A DNA stretch of 62,092 nucleotides from Haloferax prahovense DSM 18310 (GTDB lineage: Archaea > Halobacteriota > Halobacteria > Halobacteriales > Haloferacaceae): contig NZ_AOLG01000046.1 of assembly GCF_000336815.1 (NCBI RefSeq), forward strand, positions 13,029 to 75,120, written 5' to 3'. This document shows positions 34,492 to 42,154 of this stretch, in pieces. The notes under the pieces were generated by a model. The model had not been told where the DNA came from. It saw nothing but the letters and a program-made list of their open reading frames with translations, and did not search any database. How positions within the stretch are numbered: position 1 is the stretch's first letter; every line of letters begins with the position of its first letter. Both the position numbers and the translations under genes were made by a program.

Positions 34492-35790
34492 ATGGCTCTC
34501 CCCGACATCCAGCGTTCCCGCGCGATGTGGTGGTCGCTCGCGTTGGTCCTCGCGGGCGCGCTCACCTACGTCGTCTACTCTTTTATCGGAACGTTCGTCT
34601 TCGGTCTCTTCATCTACTACGCCACGCGACCCATCTACCGGCGGATTCGGAGGCGGGTGAAGCCCCCGAGCCTCGCGGCGGCCGTGGCGCTTTTCGCCCT
34701 CGCGCTCCCCGCGCTCGGACTCGTCGTCTACGCCGCGACCATCGCCCTCCGCGAGTTCCTGAAATACGCCGACCAACTCTCTTCCGACGAGGTGCCCATC
34801 GACCTCGAAGCCTACGGCATCGACCCCACGCTGTTGGAGGGAATCGCCAGCCCGCAGGCGCTGTTGGAGTACGACTTCCGGTCGGTGTTGACTCCCGAGG
34901 CGATCAGCTCGGTGTTCGACTCGCTGAGCGTCGCCGCCAACACCTTCGCGTTCCTCGGTATCGGCGCGATTCACCTGTTCGTCATGATCGCGTTCGCGTT
35001 CTATCTCCTCCGCGACGGGCACCGACTCCGCCGGTGGGGCCAGTCGATGTTCGCCGACGACCACGGCATCCTCGAAGCCTACATGCGCGGCGTGGACCGT
35101 GATTTCAACAATATCTTCTTCGGCAACATCCTGAACGCCATCCTCACGGGCACTATCGGAGTCATCGCGTACTCGCTTTTGAACGTCATCGCGCCCGTGG
35201 GCGTCAACATCCCCGCACCGGCGCTTATCGGCCTGCTCGCCGGCGTCGCGAGCCTCATCCCCGTCGTCGGGATGAAGCTCGTCTACGTCCCCGTCGCTGC
35301 CTACATGGCTCTCGAAGCGACGATTGCCAACCCGCCCGGGTTCTGGTTCGTCCTGCTTTTCGCCGCCGTCTCGTTCGTCATCGTGGACACGATTCCCGAC
35401 CTCGTGCTCCGGCCGTACGTCTCCGGACGGAGCCTCCACGTCGGGGCCGTGATGCTCGCCTACACGTTCGGTCCGCTCCTGTTCGGTTGGTACGGCATCT
35501 TCCTCATGCCGATGATACTCGTGCTGTTCGTGAACTTCGTCCGGCTCGTTCTGCCGGAGCTCCTGGCGGGGAAGCCGATTCGGCCGTACATGGTCGACCC
35601 CGGACATCTGGTCGACGGCCCGCCGGTCGAGGAGTTGACGGCCGACGAGGCGGACGACGAACCGCGAGAACCAGCCGCGACCGACCGACCGGAAGAGAGC
35701 GAATCGGACGGGCTAGAGACGTTTACCGACCGAGATGAGAAATCGAGTCGTGACTCACGGTCGCCGTCCGACGCCGGTGTGGACGGGTAG
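34492..35790 (+). CDS. AI-2E family transporter (TqsA/PerM-like)
   Basis: A 432-residue integral membrane protein with seven or eight helices. The layout matches the AI-2E family: two N-terminal helices, a large soluble region (about 95-165), a conserved FFGNILNAILTGTIGVIAYSLLN block, and LIPVVGMKLVYVPVAAY. The C-terminal ~70 residues are an acidic, Pro/Ser-rich cytoplasmic tail. Family members export small molecules or antiport ions; the name reflects E. coli TqsA and does not imply quorum sensing here. The start ATG at 34492 is right before the first helix. Confidence 0.85.
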   Translation: MALPDIQRSRAMWWSLALVLAGALTYVVYSFIGTFVFGLFIYYATRPIYRRIRRRVKPPSLAAAVALFALALPALGLVVYAATIALREFLKYADQLSSDEVPIDLEAYGIDPTLLEGIASPQALLEYDFRSVLTPEAISSVFDSLSVAANTFAFLGIGAIHLFVMIAFAFYLLRDGHRLRRWGQSMFADDHGILEAYMRGVDRDFNNIFFGNILNAILTGTIGVIAYSLLNVIAPVGVNIPAPALIGLLAGVASLIPVVGMKLVYVPVAAYMALEATIANPPGFWFVLLFAAVSFVIVDTIPDLVLRPYVSGRSLHVGAVMLAYTFGPLLFGWYGIFLMPMILVLFVNFVRLVLPELLAGKPIRPYMVDPGHLVDGPPVEELTADEADDEPREPAATDRPEESESDGLETFTDRDEKSSRDSRSPSDAGVDG

Positions 35791-35804
35791 TCCGAGTCGC
35801 CCGC

Positions 35805-36092
35805 TCACGCTTCGAAGTCTTCGGGGACGTACTCCGCTTCCCACTCGTCGCGGGCCTTTATCTCGCGGCGACCGCGGCGGGTGAGCGTGTAGTAGTTGGT
35901 CCGGCGGTCGCGCTGGCCCTTGTCGACTAGCCCCTTCTCGACGAGCGTGTCGAGGTTGGGGTAGAGCCGCCCGTGGTGAATCTCCTTTTCGTAGTAGGCT
36001 TCGAGTTCTTCTTTGATGGCGAGTCCGTGCGGCTCTTCGAGACCCGCGATGACGTACAGCAGGTCTCGCTGGAATCCTGTCAGGTCGTACAT
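35805..36092 (-). CDS. PadR family transcriptional regulator
   Basis: A 95-residue winged-helix protein. The domain covers nearly all of it: LTGFQRDLLYVIAGLEEPHGLAIKEEL, then GRLYPNLDTLVEKGLVDKGQRDRRTNYYTLTRRGRREI. These are the conserved DNA-binding helix and wing of PadR proteins, which usually repress their own gene and a neighbour. There is no C-terminal dimer arm, so it is the short haloarchaeal type. The upstream 200 bp are A/T-rich. The convergent AI-2E gene is not an obvious target. Confidence 0.88.
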   Translation of the reverse strand: MYDLTGFQRDLLYVIAGLEEPHGLAIKEELEAYYEKEIHHGRLYPNLDTLVEKGLVDKGQRDRRTNYYTLTRRGRREIKARDEWEAEYVPEDFEA

Positions 36093-36762
36093 CGGTAAAT
36101 TCGACTCGTATGTTACTGTCTAATTCAGATAAGCATATCGGCCTCGACCGACGATTCTCCCTCGAAAACCCGCTAGTCTCCGAGATACTCCATCAGCAAT
36201 TATGTAGTCCAAATTACTAATTCCCCGAAATTGCCGTTTCGATGTCCGGATATGTCCACAAATGGACGGCTCGGGCGCATTAAGGGAGTAGATTGTTAAG
36301 TGTTATCAATGGACAATCACTCGACTATCCAAAACGGAAATCCGAGGCGAGGTGGTGGCGTCACCACTCTCTCGGAACGACTGGCGGCGGGTCGAACACG
36401 TAGCCTGTGTGATAAGAACGAGCTGACGACTCGGATGACCACCGAGAACGGCCGGAGCCGGAGCTCGGGTGTACTCGAACGCGGCGCGAATGAAACAGTC
36501 GCTCTCGGGTCGTAGCTTCGCGCAGAAGGAAAGCAAGCCGTGCCGGAAATCTCCGGCACGGCATGCCGCCCTGAATTGGTCCCCGCTGACGCTTCGGCCC
36601 TCCAAAGCGAAGCGTCACTATCGGCTACTGTTCGGTTTCACTTAAAGATAACGACGCGTGCCAAACATTGACAATTCGGCCAACTGTCCCTGAGTGGCAC
36701 GCACGCGCCGAATTCCGGAAACGATGCGGTTCCGCTCTGCTCGAAGATTTATGTTATGAAAT
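36093..36762. other. 670-bp gene-poor segment with A/T-rich head and hairpin-rich body
   Basis: 36,093-36,300 is A/T-rich and should contain the padR promoter. From 36,309 to 36,620 several strong inverted repeats cluster (listed with the RNA candidate). A 68-codon ORF (36,309-36,515, plus) and longer minus-strand ORFs exist, but their third-position GC is below that of real genes here. 36,620-36,762 shows nothing I can assign. Confidence 0.5.
36309..36620 (+). ncRNA. Candidate structured RNA or hairpin-rich relic
   Basis: Inverted repeats in order: GTGGTG/CACCAC (36352-36357 with 36362-36367); CCGAG/CTCGG (36442-36446 with 36464-36468) enclosing CGGC/GCCG (36449-36452 with 36457-36460); GCGCGAA/TTCGCGC (36484-36490 with 36517-36523); an 11-bp perfect stem with a 4-nt loop (36537-36547 with 36552-36562); and a 10-bp stem (36587-36596 with 36608-36617). 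The plus strand is purine-rich, so transcription is guessed to be plus. A weak CATTAAG lies about 27 bp before 36309. An old mobile-element end is an alternative. No known RNA family is recognised. Confidence 0.35.
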
Positions 36763-36909
36763 TCACATGTGTTCCTCTTCCAGGACCCAGCCGAGTGCCC
36801 GCTTATAATGGGTCATGAGCTTTCTGACCCCCTCGTGTCGCATCTCGTCGGAGTCGAGTTCGTCCTTCAGGAACTCGTACTGCTCTCGGACCTCGGATTC
36901 GCTTCGCAT
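36763..36909 (-). CDS. 48-residue conserved-looking small protein
   Basis: The ORF begins MRSESEVREQYEFLKDEL and ends LGWVLEEEHM. It is highly charged and predicted almost wholly helical, with a C-terminal RKLMTHYKRALGWVLEEE helix. High third-position GC and a TATA-like CTACATACG about 26 bp before the ATG support a leaderless gene. It is too short for standard gene callers. I do not recognise a family. It may bind a partner protein, given its lack of a core. Confidence 0.6.
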   Translation of the reverse strand: MRSESEVREQYEFLKDELDSDEMRHEGVRKLMTHYKRALGWVLEEEHM

Positions 36910-37052
36910 ATGCCGACGGTAGGCCGCCGGACGTATGTAGCCCGGCGGTCGTCTCGGCTGGCGACCGCTCGCGGCCGCGTCGACTCGCCTCGCACTTGAT
37001 GCCCCGGCGTCGGGTCGCCGTGCTTTTGCGCCGCCGGGTCGAACCCAGTCGC

Positions 37053-37763
37053 ATGGAGATACGCGGCGAGCGCGAGTGCAAGGAGTGCGACCACCGGTGG
37101 TCGTACTACGAGACGGGAAGCGTATCGTGCCCGCAGTGCGGGAGCCTCCGGAGCGTCGGCGTCGGCGACAGGGAACGCCACACCGCCATGCAGATCGACC
37201 TCGACCTCTCGGCGCACCGATCGGCCGTCGGCGACGGGTCGATTCGCGACGCCGCCCCGGCGTTGAAGTCCGACCTCCGCGACTACATCCGGCAGACGGG
37301 CTACATCCGCGGGGGCGAACTGCTCCCCCTCGGCGACACCCCGCTGGCGGCTCACGAACTGCTCCACGCAGTCGATGTGGTCGCCCGGTCGAACCGGCCC
37401 ACGGACGACGAACAGCTGTACGTCATCACCCTGCTCCGCCGCGCCGACGAGGGAGAGCGCCCCGACCCCGACGCCGTGCCCAAGTCGATGGCCGACTCCC
37501 GCGGTCTCGCCTACGCCGAGGCCATCGACGACTACTGCCGCGACCTCTCGACGTGGCTCGACGACAACCCGAACCCCGAGGTCAGGACGACGCTCGAAAC
37601 CCTCTCGAACCATCGCAAGCGCGTCGAAGCGCTCGACGGGGCCGTCTCGTTTTCGGAGTCCGAGGCGCTCGTCGAGGCCGCCCGCGAGATACACACCGCG
37701 CTCGTCGACGACGACCTCGACGCGCTCGCGTCGGCCCGCGACACGCTCGCGGCGCTGTTCTGA
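37053..37763 (+). CDS. Zinc-ribbon protein of unknown function
   Basis: A 236-residue protein. The first 30 residues form a zinc ribbon with Cys9, Cys12, Cys26 and Cys29 (ECKECDHRW, SCPQCGS). The remaining ~200 residues are helical and charged, with no recognised domain (ALKSDLRDYIRQTGYIRGGELLPLGD). Haloarchaeal homologues are known to me only as a DUF. The ATG at 37053 is followed directly by the ribbon, so upstream in-frame codons are excluded. The next small zinc-type gene is 42 bp downstream. Confidence 0.75.
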   Translation: MEIRGERECKECDHRWSYYETGSVSCPQCGSLRSVGVGDRERHTAMQIDLDLSAHRSAVGDGSIRDAAPALKSDLRDYIRQTGYIRGGELLPLGDTPLAAHELLHAVDVVARSNRPTDDEQLYVITLLRRADEGERPDPDAVPKSMADSRGLAYAEAIDDYCRDLSTWLDDNPNPEVRTTLETLSNHRKRVEALDGAVSFSESEALVEAAREIHTALVDDDLDALASARDTLAALF

Positions 37764-37805
37764 CGCTTCCGAACGTTTTTCCTCCACGACGACCCTTCGC
37801 CGACG

Positions 37806-38039
37806 ATGACTGCCGGATTCGACATCCACGACGTGCGCCACCGGGTGAAACTGCTTCGCGACGACGGCGACACGATGCTCGTCGAGAACCGCGACGGCGT
37901 GGCCTGTCCGGCCTGCGGCGACGACTTCTCGCAACTGCTCATCTCCGACCGAGCGGCCCACAGCTTCGACGTGGACGCCGACACCCGGTTCTGTGTTCGG
38001 CGGGGCGACGACCAGTTGCTCGTGGCGACGCACGAGTGA
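37806..38039 (+). CDS. Small CxxC protein, haloarchaeal family
   Basis: A 77-residue protein with a CPACGDDF motif at about residues 34-41 and a lone Cys in RFCVRRGDDQ. The sequence FDIHDVRHRVKLLRDDGDTMLVENRDG is reminiscent of haloarchaeal proteins annotated 'flagella cluster protein', but no archaellum genes are nearby and I cannot confirm a role. It ends 24 bp from the convergent Nudix gene. Confidence 0.65.
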   Translation: MTAGFDIHDVRHRVKLLRDDGDTMLVENRDGVACPACGDDFSQLLISDRAAHSFDVDADTRFCVRRGDDQLLVATHE

Positions 38040-38063
38040 GAACAAGTTGCGGTCGGACGCGCG

Positions 38064-38570
38064 TCAGCGCCCGAGCAGGAACCGAATCAGCCCGCGGTCC
38101 AGCGTGTCGTCGGGGAGCGTCTCGAACCACGCTACGTCGGCGATGGCCTCGTCTTGGAGGCCGGGGTCGTCGGTGAGGTCGCCCGCGACGGTCGCCTCGT
38201 AAATCGCGAATCGAAAGCTTGCGGCGTCCTCACCGTAGTGGAGCGACTGCTCCGTGACGACTCGAAGCGCGCCCGCGTCGGCGTCGAGGCCGGTCTCCTC
38301 GGCGACCTCGCGGACCAGCGCCTCGCGTCTCGTCTCGCCGGCTTCGACCCCGCCGCCGGGGAGGACCCACTGGCCGTCCTGCCGGACGAGAAGCACCGCG
38401 CCGTCGCGCTCGCAGAGCGCGCCGACGCCCCACTCGAGGCCGTCTTCGATACGCTCGACGGCGCGGGCGAACGCCTCGGCGTCGAGGTCGTGGCGGTTCC
38501 GACGCCGGACGACGCCGTCCACGTCGTACGTCCACTCGCCGTCGATGTCGGCGTCTGACGGGGGGTTCAC
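38064..38570 (-). CDS. Nudix hydrolase
   Basis: A 168-residue enzyme that likely cleaves a nucleoside diphosphate linked to another group. The Nudix box is complete: GGGVEAGETRREALVREVAEETGL (split here only by length), with the G-x5-E-x7-R-E-x-x-E-E-x-G pattern. An N-terminal extension of about 55 residues (WTYDVDGVVRRRNRHDLDAEAFARAV) is found in haloarchaeal members. The GTG start is 9 bp after the folD stop on the same strand, so it is the last gene of that operon. The substrate is unknown. Confidence 0.88.
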   Translation of the reverse strand: MNPPSDADIDGEWTYDVDGVVRRRNRHDLDAEAFARAVERIEDGLEWGVGALCERDGAVLLVRQDGQWVLPGGGVEAGETRREALVREVAEETGLDADAGALRVVTEQSLHYGEDAASFRFAIYEATVAGDLTDDPGLQDEAIADVAWFETLPDDTLDRGLIRFLLGR

Positions 38571-38579
38571 GTCCCGAAC

Positions 38580-39473
38580 TCAGGGAAGGTCCACGTCGAC
38601 GCCCTCGGCCTCGGCGGCGGCCTTCACGGTGTTCCAGAGGAGCATCGCGCGGGTCATCGGGCCGACGCCGCCGGGGACGGGCGTGATGGCGCTGGCCTTC
38701 TCCTTCGCGGACTCGAACTCCACGTCGCCGACGAGTTCGTAGCCTTTCTCATTGTCTGCATCGACGCGGTTGACGCCCACGTCGATGACGACGACGTCCT
38801 CGGAGAGCATGTCGCCGGTGACGAGTTCGGGGACGCCCGCGGCGGCGACGACGATGTCGGCCTCGCGGGTCTTCGCTGCGAGGTCGTCCGTGCGCGAGTG
38901 GCAGACCGTGACCGTGGCGTTGCCGCCCTCGGCCTTCTGGATGAGCAGGTTCGCCATGGGCTTGCCGACGATGTCCGAGCGGCCGACGACGACCACGTCA
39001 GCGCCCTCGGTCTCCACGTCGGCGGCGGCGAGGAGCTTCTGGACGCCGTGGGGCGTACAGGGCTTGAAGCGGGCGTCGCCGGCGACGAGGCGGCCCACGT
39101 TTTCGGGGTGGAAGCCGTCGACGTCCTTGGCGGGATCGATGCGACGGAGGACGGTCCGGTCGTCGACGTGGTCGGGGACGGGCATCTGGACGAGGATGCC
39201 GTGGACCTCGTCGTCGTCGTTGAGGTCGTCGACGAGCGAGTAGAGTTCGTCGGCGGGCGTCTCGGGGTCGAGTTCGTAGTCGAACGCCTCGATGCCGACC
39301 TCCTCGCAGTCGCGCTGTTTCATCGAGACGTACGTCTCGCTGGCGGGGTCGTCGCTCATCAGCACGGTCGCGAGCCCCGGCTTCACGCCGGCCTCGTCGA
39401 GCGCGTCGATAGCATCGGACAGCCCGTCGCGAATCTCCTCGGCGACGGCGTTGCCGTCGATGATGGTCGTCAT
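38580..39473 (-). CDS. folD: Methylenetetrahydrofolate dehydrogenase / cyclohydrolase
   Basis: A 297-residue bifunctional enzyme that converts 5,10-methylene-tetrahydrofolate through methenyl to 10-formyl-tetrahydrofolate, feeding purine synthesis. Catalytic Lys is in YVSMKQRDCEEVG. The signature PAKDVDGFHPENVGRL, the NADP site VVVGRSDIVGKPMANLL and the C-terminal PVPGGVGPMTRAML are intact. Length is normal. glyA, which makes methylene-tetrahydrofolate, lies upstream on the same strand. Haloarchaea are known to use folate rather than methanopterin for this. Confidence 0.96.
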   Translation of the reverse strand: MTTIIDGNAVAEEIRDGLSDAIDALDEAGVKPGLATVLMSDDPASETYVSMKQRDCEEVGIEAFDYELDPETPADELYSLVDDLNDDDEVHGILVQMPVPDHVDDRTVLRRIDPAKDVDGFHPENVGRLVAGDARFKPCTPHGVQKLLAAADVETEGADVVVVGRSDIVGKPMANLLIQKAEGGNATVTVCHSRTDDLAAKTREADIVVAAAGVPELVTGDMLSEDVVVIDVGVNRVDADNEKGYELVGDVEFESAKEKASAITPVPGGVGPMTRAMLLWNTVKAAAEAEGVDVDLP

Positions 39474-39572
39474 TGTCTCAGACAGCGCGCCCCGCCCATT
39501 TCAAAGATTCGGATTCGTGCGTATTATCGGCCTCAATGAGTTCAAAATATACACGAATGTGGTCACAAACAG

Positions 39573-40142
39573 TCACCCGAACAGCAGGTTCACCGCGGCC
39601 ACCGCGACGCCCGCGAGCGCCATCCGCAGGCCGGCGACGTACCACCGCTGGTCCGATATCGACCCCATGTACGCGCCGAACGAAAAGAGGATGCCCGTCC
39701 CGAGGCCGACCGAGGCGAGCGTCGCCCACGTCATCGACAACAGCGTGCCGACCGCGAGAAACGGGAGCAGCGGGACGACGATGCCGACGAGCGGTCCGAG
39801 TCCGCTAGCGGCCGCGTTGATTCCCCGCGCCGCGACCTTGTCGCGTTCGACCGCGGTCCCGCCGAGGTCGGTCAGCATGGCCTCTTCGATGCGGCCCAGT
39901 TCGGCCCGCTTCTCGGCGCGCTCTATCTCCCAGACGCTCCAGACGCCGGAGGTCGTCAGGCCCACCGCCGCGCCGACGCCGATTTTCACGACCGTCAGCC
40001 CCTCCGTGACGCCGGTGAGGTACGCGCCGATGACGAGACCGATGCAGGTCAGCGCGCCGTCGAAGCCGTTCGAGACGAAGTACCGGCGGGAGATGGCGCG
40101 GACGCGGTCGTCGCGCAGGAGCGAAGCGAGGCGAGCCGACAT
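39573..40142 (-). CDS. VIT1/CCC1-like membrane protein
   Basis: A 189-residue membrane protein with five hydrophobic helices. The opening RYFVSNGFDGALTCIGLVIGAYLTG matches the first helix of VIT1/CCC1 iron/manganese transporters, and WEIERAEKRAELGRIEEAML resembles their cytoplasmic metal-binding helices. Transport is inferred. The ATG overlaps the stop of the DUF211 gene (TGATG), so the two are coupled. A GTG codon just before it is an alternative start. Confidence 0.75.
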   Translation of the reverse strand: MSARLASLLRDDRVRAISRRYFVSNGFDGALTCIGLVIGAYLTGVTEGLTVVKIGVGAAVGLTTSGVWSVWEIERAEKRAELGRIEEAMLTDLGGTAVERDKVAARGINAAASGLGPLVGIVVPLLPFLAVGTLLSMTWATLASVGLGTGILFSFGAYMGSISDQRWYVAGLRMALAGVAVAAVNLLFG

Positions 40143-40441
40143 CACGACGACGACGGGTCCTGCGGCTGGTCCCGGTACGCAACCAGCGTCTCGCCCGCAA
40201 CCACCTCGTCGACGGAGTGGACCGTCCCGCCGAGGTCGCGAATCCGCCGTTCCACCTCGTCGTCGTCGACGGCCTCTCCCTCCACGACGAGTCTGAGGTT
40301 CTGGACCTCGCGGTCGGTTTCGAGGAGCGTCGCGTTCACGCCGGCCACGCCGGCCGCGTCGGCGACCTCGCGGGCGAACTCGACCGTCGACGGCGAGTGC
40401 GGTTTCAACACGTCGAGAACGAGCCGACGAATCGGAGCCAT
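40142..40441 (-). CDS. DUF211 family protein
   Basis: A 99-residue archaeal protein. APIRRLVLDVLKPHSPSTVEFAREVAD and VNATLLETDREVQNLRLVVEGEAVD match DUF211, a small ferredoxin-like fold that forms oligomeric rings in known structures. It is commonly found beside metal-transport-like membrane genes, as here. The stop overlaps the VIT-like start. An inverted repeat lies 20-43 bp before the ATG. Confidence 0.88.
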   Translation of the reverse strand: MAPIRRLVLDVLKPHSPSTVEFAREVADAAGVAGVNATLLETDREVQNLRLVVEGEAVDDDEVERRIRDLGGTVHSVDEVVAGETLVAYRDQPQDPSSS

Positions 40442-40461
40442 ATCGAGTGGTGATACGGCGG

Positions 40462-40484
40462 CCCGGGTAATAGTGTTACTCGGG
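40462..40484 (-). promoter_or_regulatory. Inverted repeat upstream of DUF211-VIT operon
   Basis: CCCGGGTAA (40462-40470) and TTACTCGGG (40476-40484) can pair over nine positions with one G-U, loop TAGTG. It lies between the glyA stop and the DUF211 start, 20-43 bp before the ATG, so it may be an operator (for example for a metal regulator) or part of a glyA terminator. Confidence 0.45.
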
Positions 40485-40540
40485 TGAAGGGTTAGAAAAA
40501 CCGGGCGGGTGCGACCGCGACGGTCGCCTGCGAGCGTCGC

Positions 40541-41788
40541 TTACTCGTACAGCGGGTTCGCGTCGCAGAGTTCCTGCACGCGCTCGGAGACTTCCGCGAG
40601 CACGTCGTCGTCTTCGGGGGCGTTGACGACTTTCACGATGAGTTCGCCGACTTCGCGCATCTCATCCTCACCGAAGCCGCGGGTGGTGAGCGCGGGCGTG
40701 CCGGCACGGATGCCGCTGGGGTTGAACGCCGAGCGCGTCTCGCCGGGGACGGTGTTCGCGTTCAGCACGACACCCGTCGATTCGAGCGCCTCCTCGGCGG
40801 TGCCGCCGGTGAGGTCGGGGTGCGAGTCGCGGAGGTCGACGAGCACGAGATGCGTGTCGGTGCCGCCGGAGACGACGCTGAGGCCGTGGTCCTGGAACGT
40901 CTCAGCGAGGACCTTCGCGTTGTCGACGACCTGCTGAGCGTACTCCTCGAAGGCGGGTTCGAGCGCCTCTTTGAAGCCGACCGCCTTGCCGGCGATGTTG
41001 TGCATGAGGGGGCCGCCCTGACCGCCGGGGAAGACGGCGCTGTCGATGTCGGAGGCGTACTCCTCGTCGCACATGATGATGCCGCCGCGACCGGCACGGA
41101 TGGTCTTGTGGGTCGAGCCGGTGACGAAGTCGGCGACGCCGACCGGCGAGGGGTGGACGCCGGCGGCGACGAGGCCCGTGATGTGGGCGATGTCGGCGAG
41201 GTGGAGCGCGTCTACGTCGTCGGCGACCGCCTGAATCGTCTCCCACTCGACGGCGCGCGGGTACGCGGAGTAGCCGGAGACGATGATGTCCGGTTCGAAC
41301 TCCGCGGCCTTCTCGGCGAGCTGGTCGTAGTCGATGTAGCCGCTTTCGGCGTCGACCTCGTACTGCTCGACGTCGTAGAGCTTCCCCGTGAAGTTCGCGG
41401 GGTGACCGTGGCTCAGGTGGCCGCCGTGGGTCAGGTCCAGCGAGAGAATCTTGTCGCCGGGTTCGAGCATGGCGAGGTAGACGCCCATGTTGGCCTGCGT
41501 GCCGGAGTGCGGCTGCACGTTGACGTGTTCAGCGCCCCAGAGTTCCTTGGCGCGCTCGATGGCGAGGTTCTCCACGTCGTCGGCGTACTCACAGCCAGCG
41601 TAGTAGCGCTTGCCGGGGTAGCCCTCGGCGTACTTGTTCGTCAGCGCGCTCCCCTGCGCTTCGAGGACCGCTTCGCTGACGTGGTTCTCCGAGGCGATCA
41701 TCGCGAGCGTGTCGCGCTGGCGTTCGACCTCGCCGTCGAGGGCGTCTGCCACGGCGGGGTCGACGTCGCGGACGTGGCTGTAGTCCAT
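40541..41788 (-). CDS. glyA: Serine hydroxymethyltransferase
   Basis: A 415-residue PLP enzyme that converts serine and tetrahydrofolate to glycine and methylene-tetrahydrofolate. Family motifs include NKYAEGYPGKRYYAGCEYAD, VNVQPHSGTQANMGVYLA, LHLADIAHITGLVAAG and the PLP Lys228 in GSTHKTIRAGRGG. Its product is the FolD substrate encoded downstream on the same strand. The start MDYSHVRDVD is chosen because a TATA-like ATTTATG at about -27 predicts a leaderless mRNA. Confidence 0.96.
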   Translation of the reverse strand: MDYSHVRDVDPAVADALDGEVERQRDTLAMIASENHVSEAVLEAQGSALTNKYAEGYPGKRYYAGCEYADDVENLAIERAKELWGAEHVNVQPHSGTQANMGVYLAMLEPGDKILSLDLTHGGHLSHGHPANFTGKLYDVEQYEVDAESGYIDYDQLAEKAAEFEPDIIVSGYSAYPRAVEWETIQAVADDVDALHLADIAHITGLVAAGVHPSPVGVADFVTGSTHKTIRAGRGGIIMCDEEYASDIDSAVFPGGQGGPLMHNIAGKAVGFKEALEPAFEEYAQQVVDNAKVLAETFQDHGLSVVSGGTDTHLVLVDLRDSHPDLTGGTAEEALESTGVVLNANTVPGETRSAFNPSGIRAGTPALTTRGFGEDEMREVGELIVKVVNAPEDDDVLAEVSERVQELCDANPLYE

Positions 41789-42154
41789 ACGTAGTATCCG
41801 GTCCAATTACGGCATAAATGTGTCCCATTTGGCTACGCCTGCCGGTGTTGTGTTGCACGCCTGTGTATATTCTGTGGTGTGCTACCGTGAACAGATACAC
41901 GAACGCGCGATACCGACCGTCTCCGACGTGTCCCCGAGCCGAACTGACTGCCGAGGCCGACCGCCGCGGGCGACAACTCCCGGACGCACGGGGTTCTCGG
42001 TTCGCCATCGATTTTCCCGCTCGCCGATAGGAGTAAAATTTCTGAAACGAAATGCTCAATTCGCGCGATACAGCGTTGGTACAACTCGATTTCGAATACG
42101 TTCTGCCGGTCGTCTTGCGTTAATATTAAATATATTACTGGCGATATTCAAGCT
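41789..42154. promoter_or_regulatory. Divergent promoter region, glyA / TbsP-like gene
   Basis: The 366-bp segment holds the glyA TATA box near 41,811-41,817 (minus) and a very A/T-rich TATA region for the regulator at 42,121-42,137 (plus). In between is an imperfect stem: GTGTA...TCTGT near 41,863-41,875 with ACAGATACAC near 41,891-41,900. No good ORF is seen. Confidence 0.5.
42121..42137 (+). promoter_or_regulatory. TATA box with 6-bp inverted repeat before the TbsP-like gene
   Basis: TAATAT (42121-42126) and ATATTA (42132-42137) are perfect inverted repeats with a 5-nt spacer. The centre is 26 bp before the ATG at 42155, the usual distance for a leaderless gene, so a protein bound here would block TBP. 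Autoregulation is a reasonable guess. Confidence 0.5.

Noticed and set aside
36309..36515. 68-codon plus-strand ORF as a protein gene
   Set aside because: Weak codon bias, no domain and overlap with several inverted repeats. It starts where a leaderless gene could, so it is not fully excluded.
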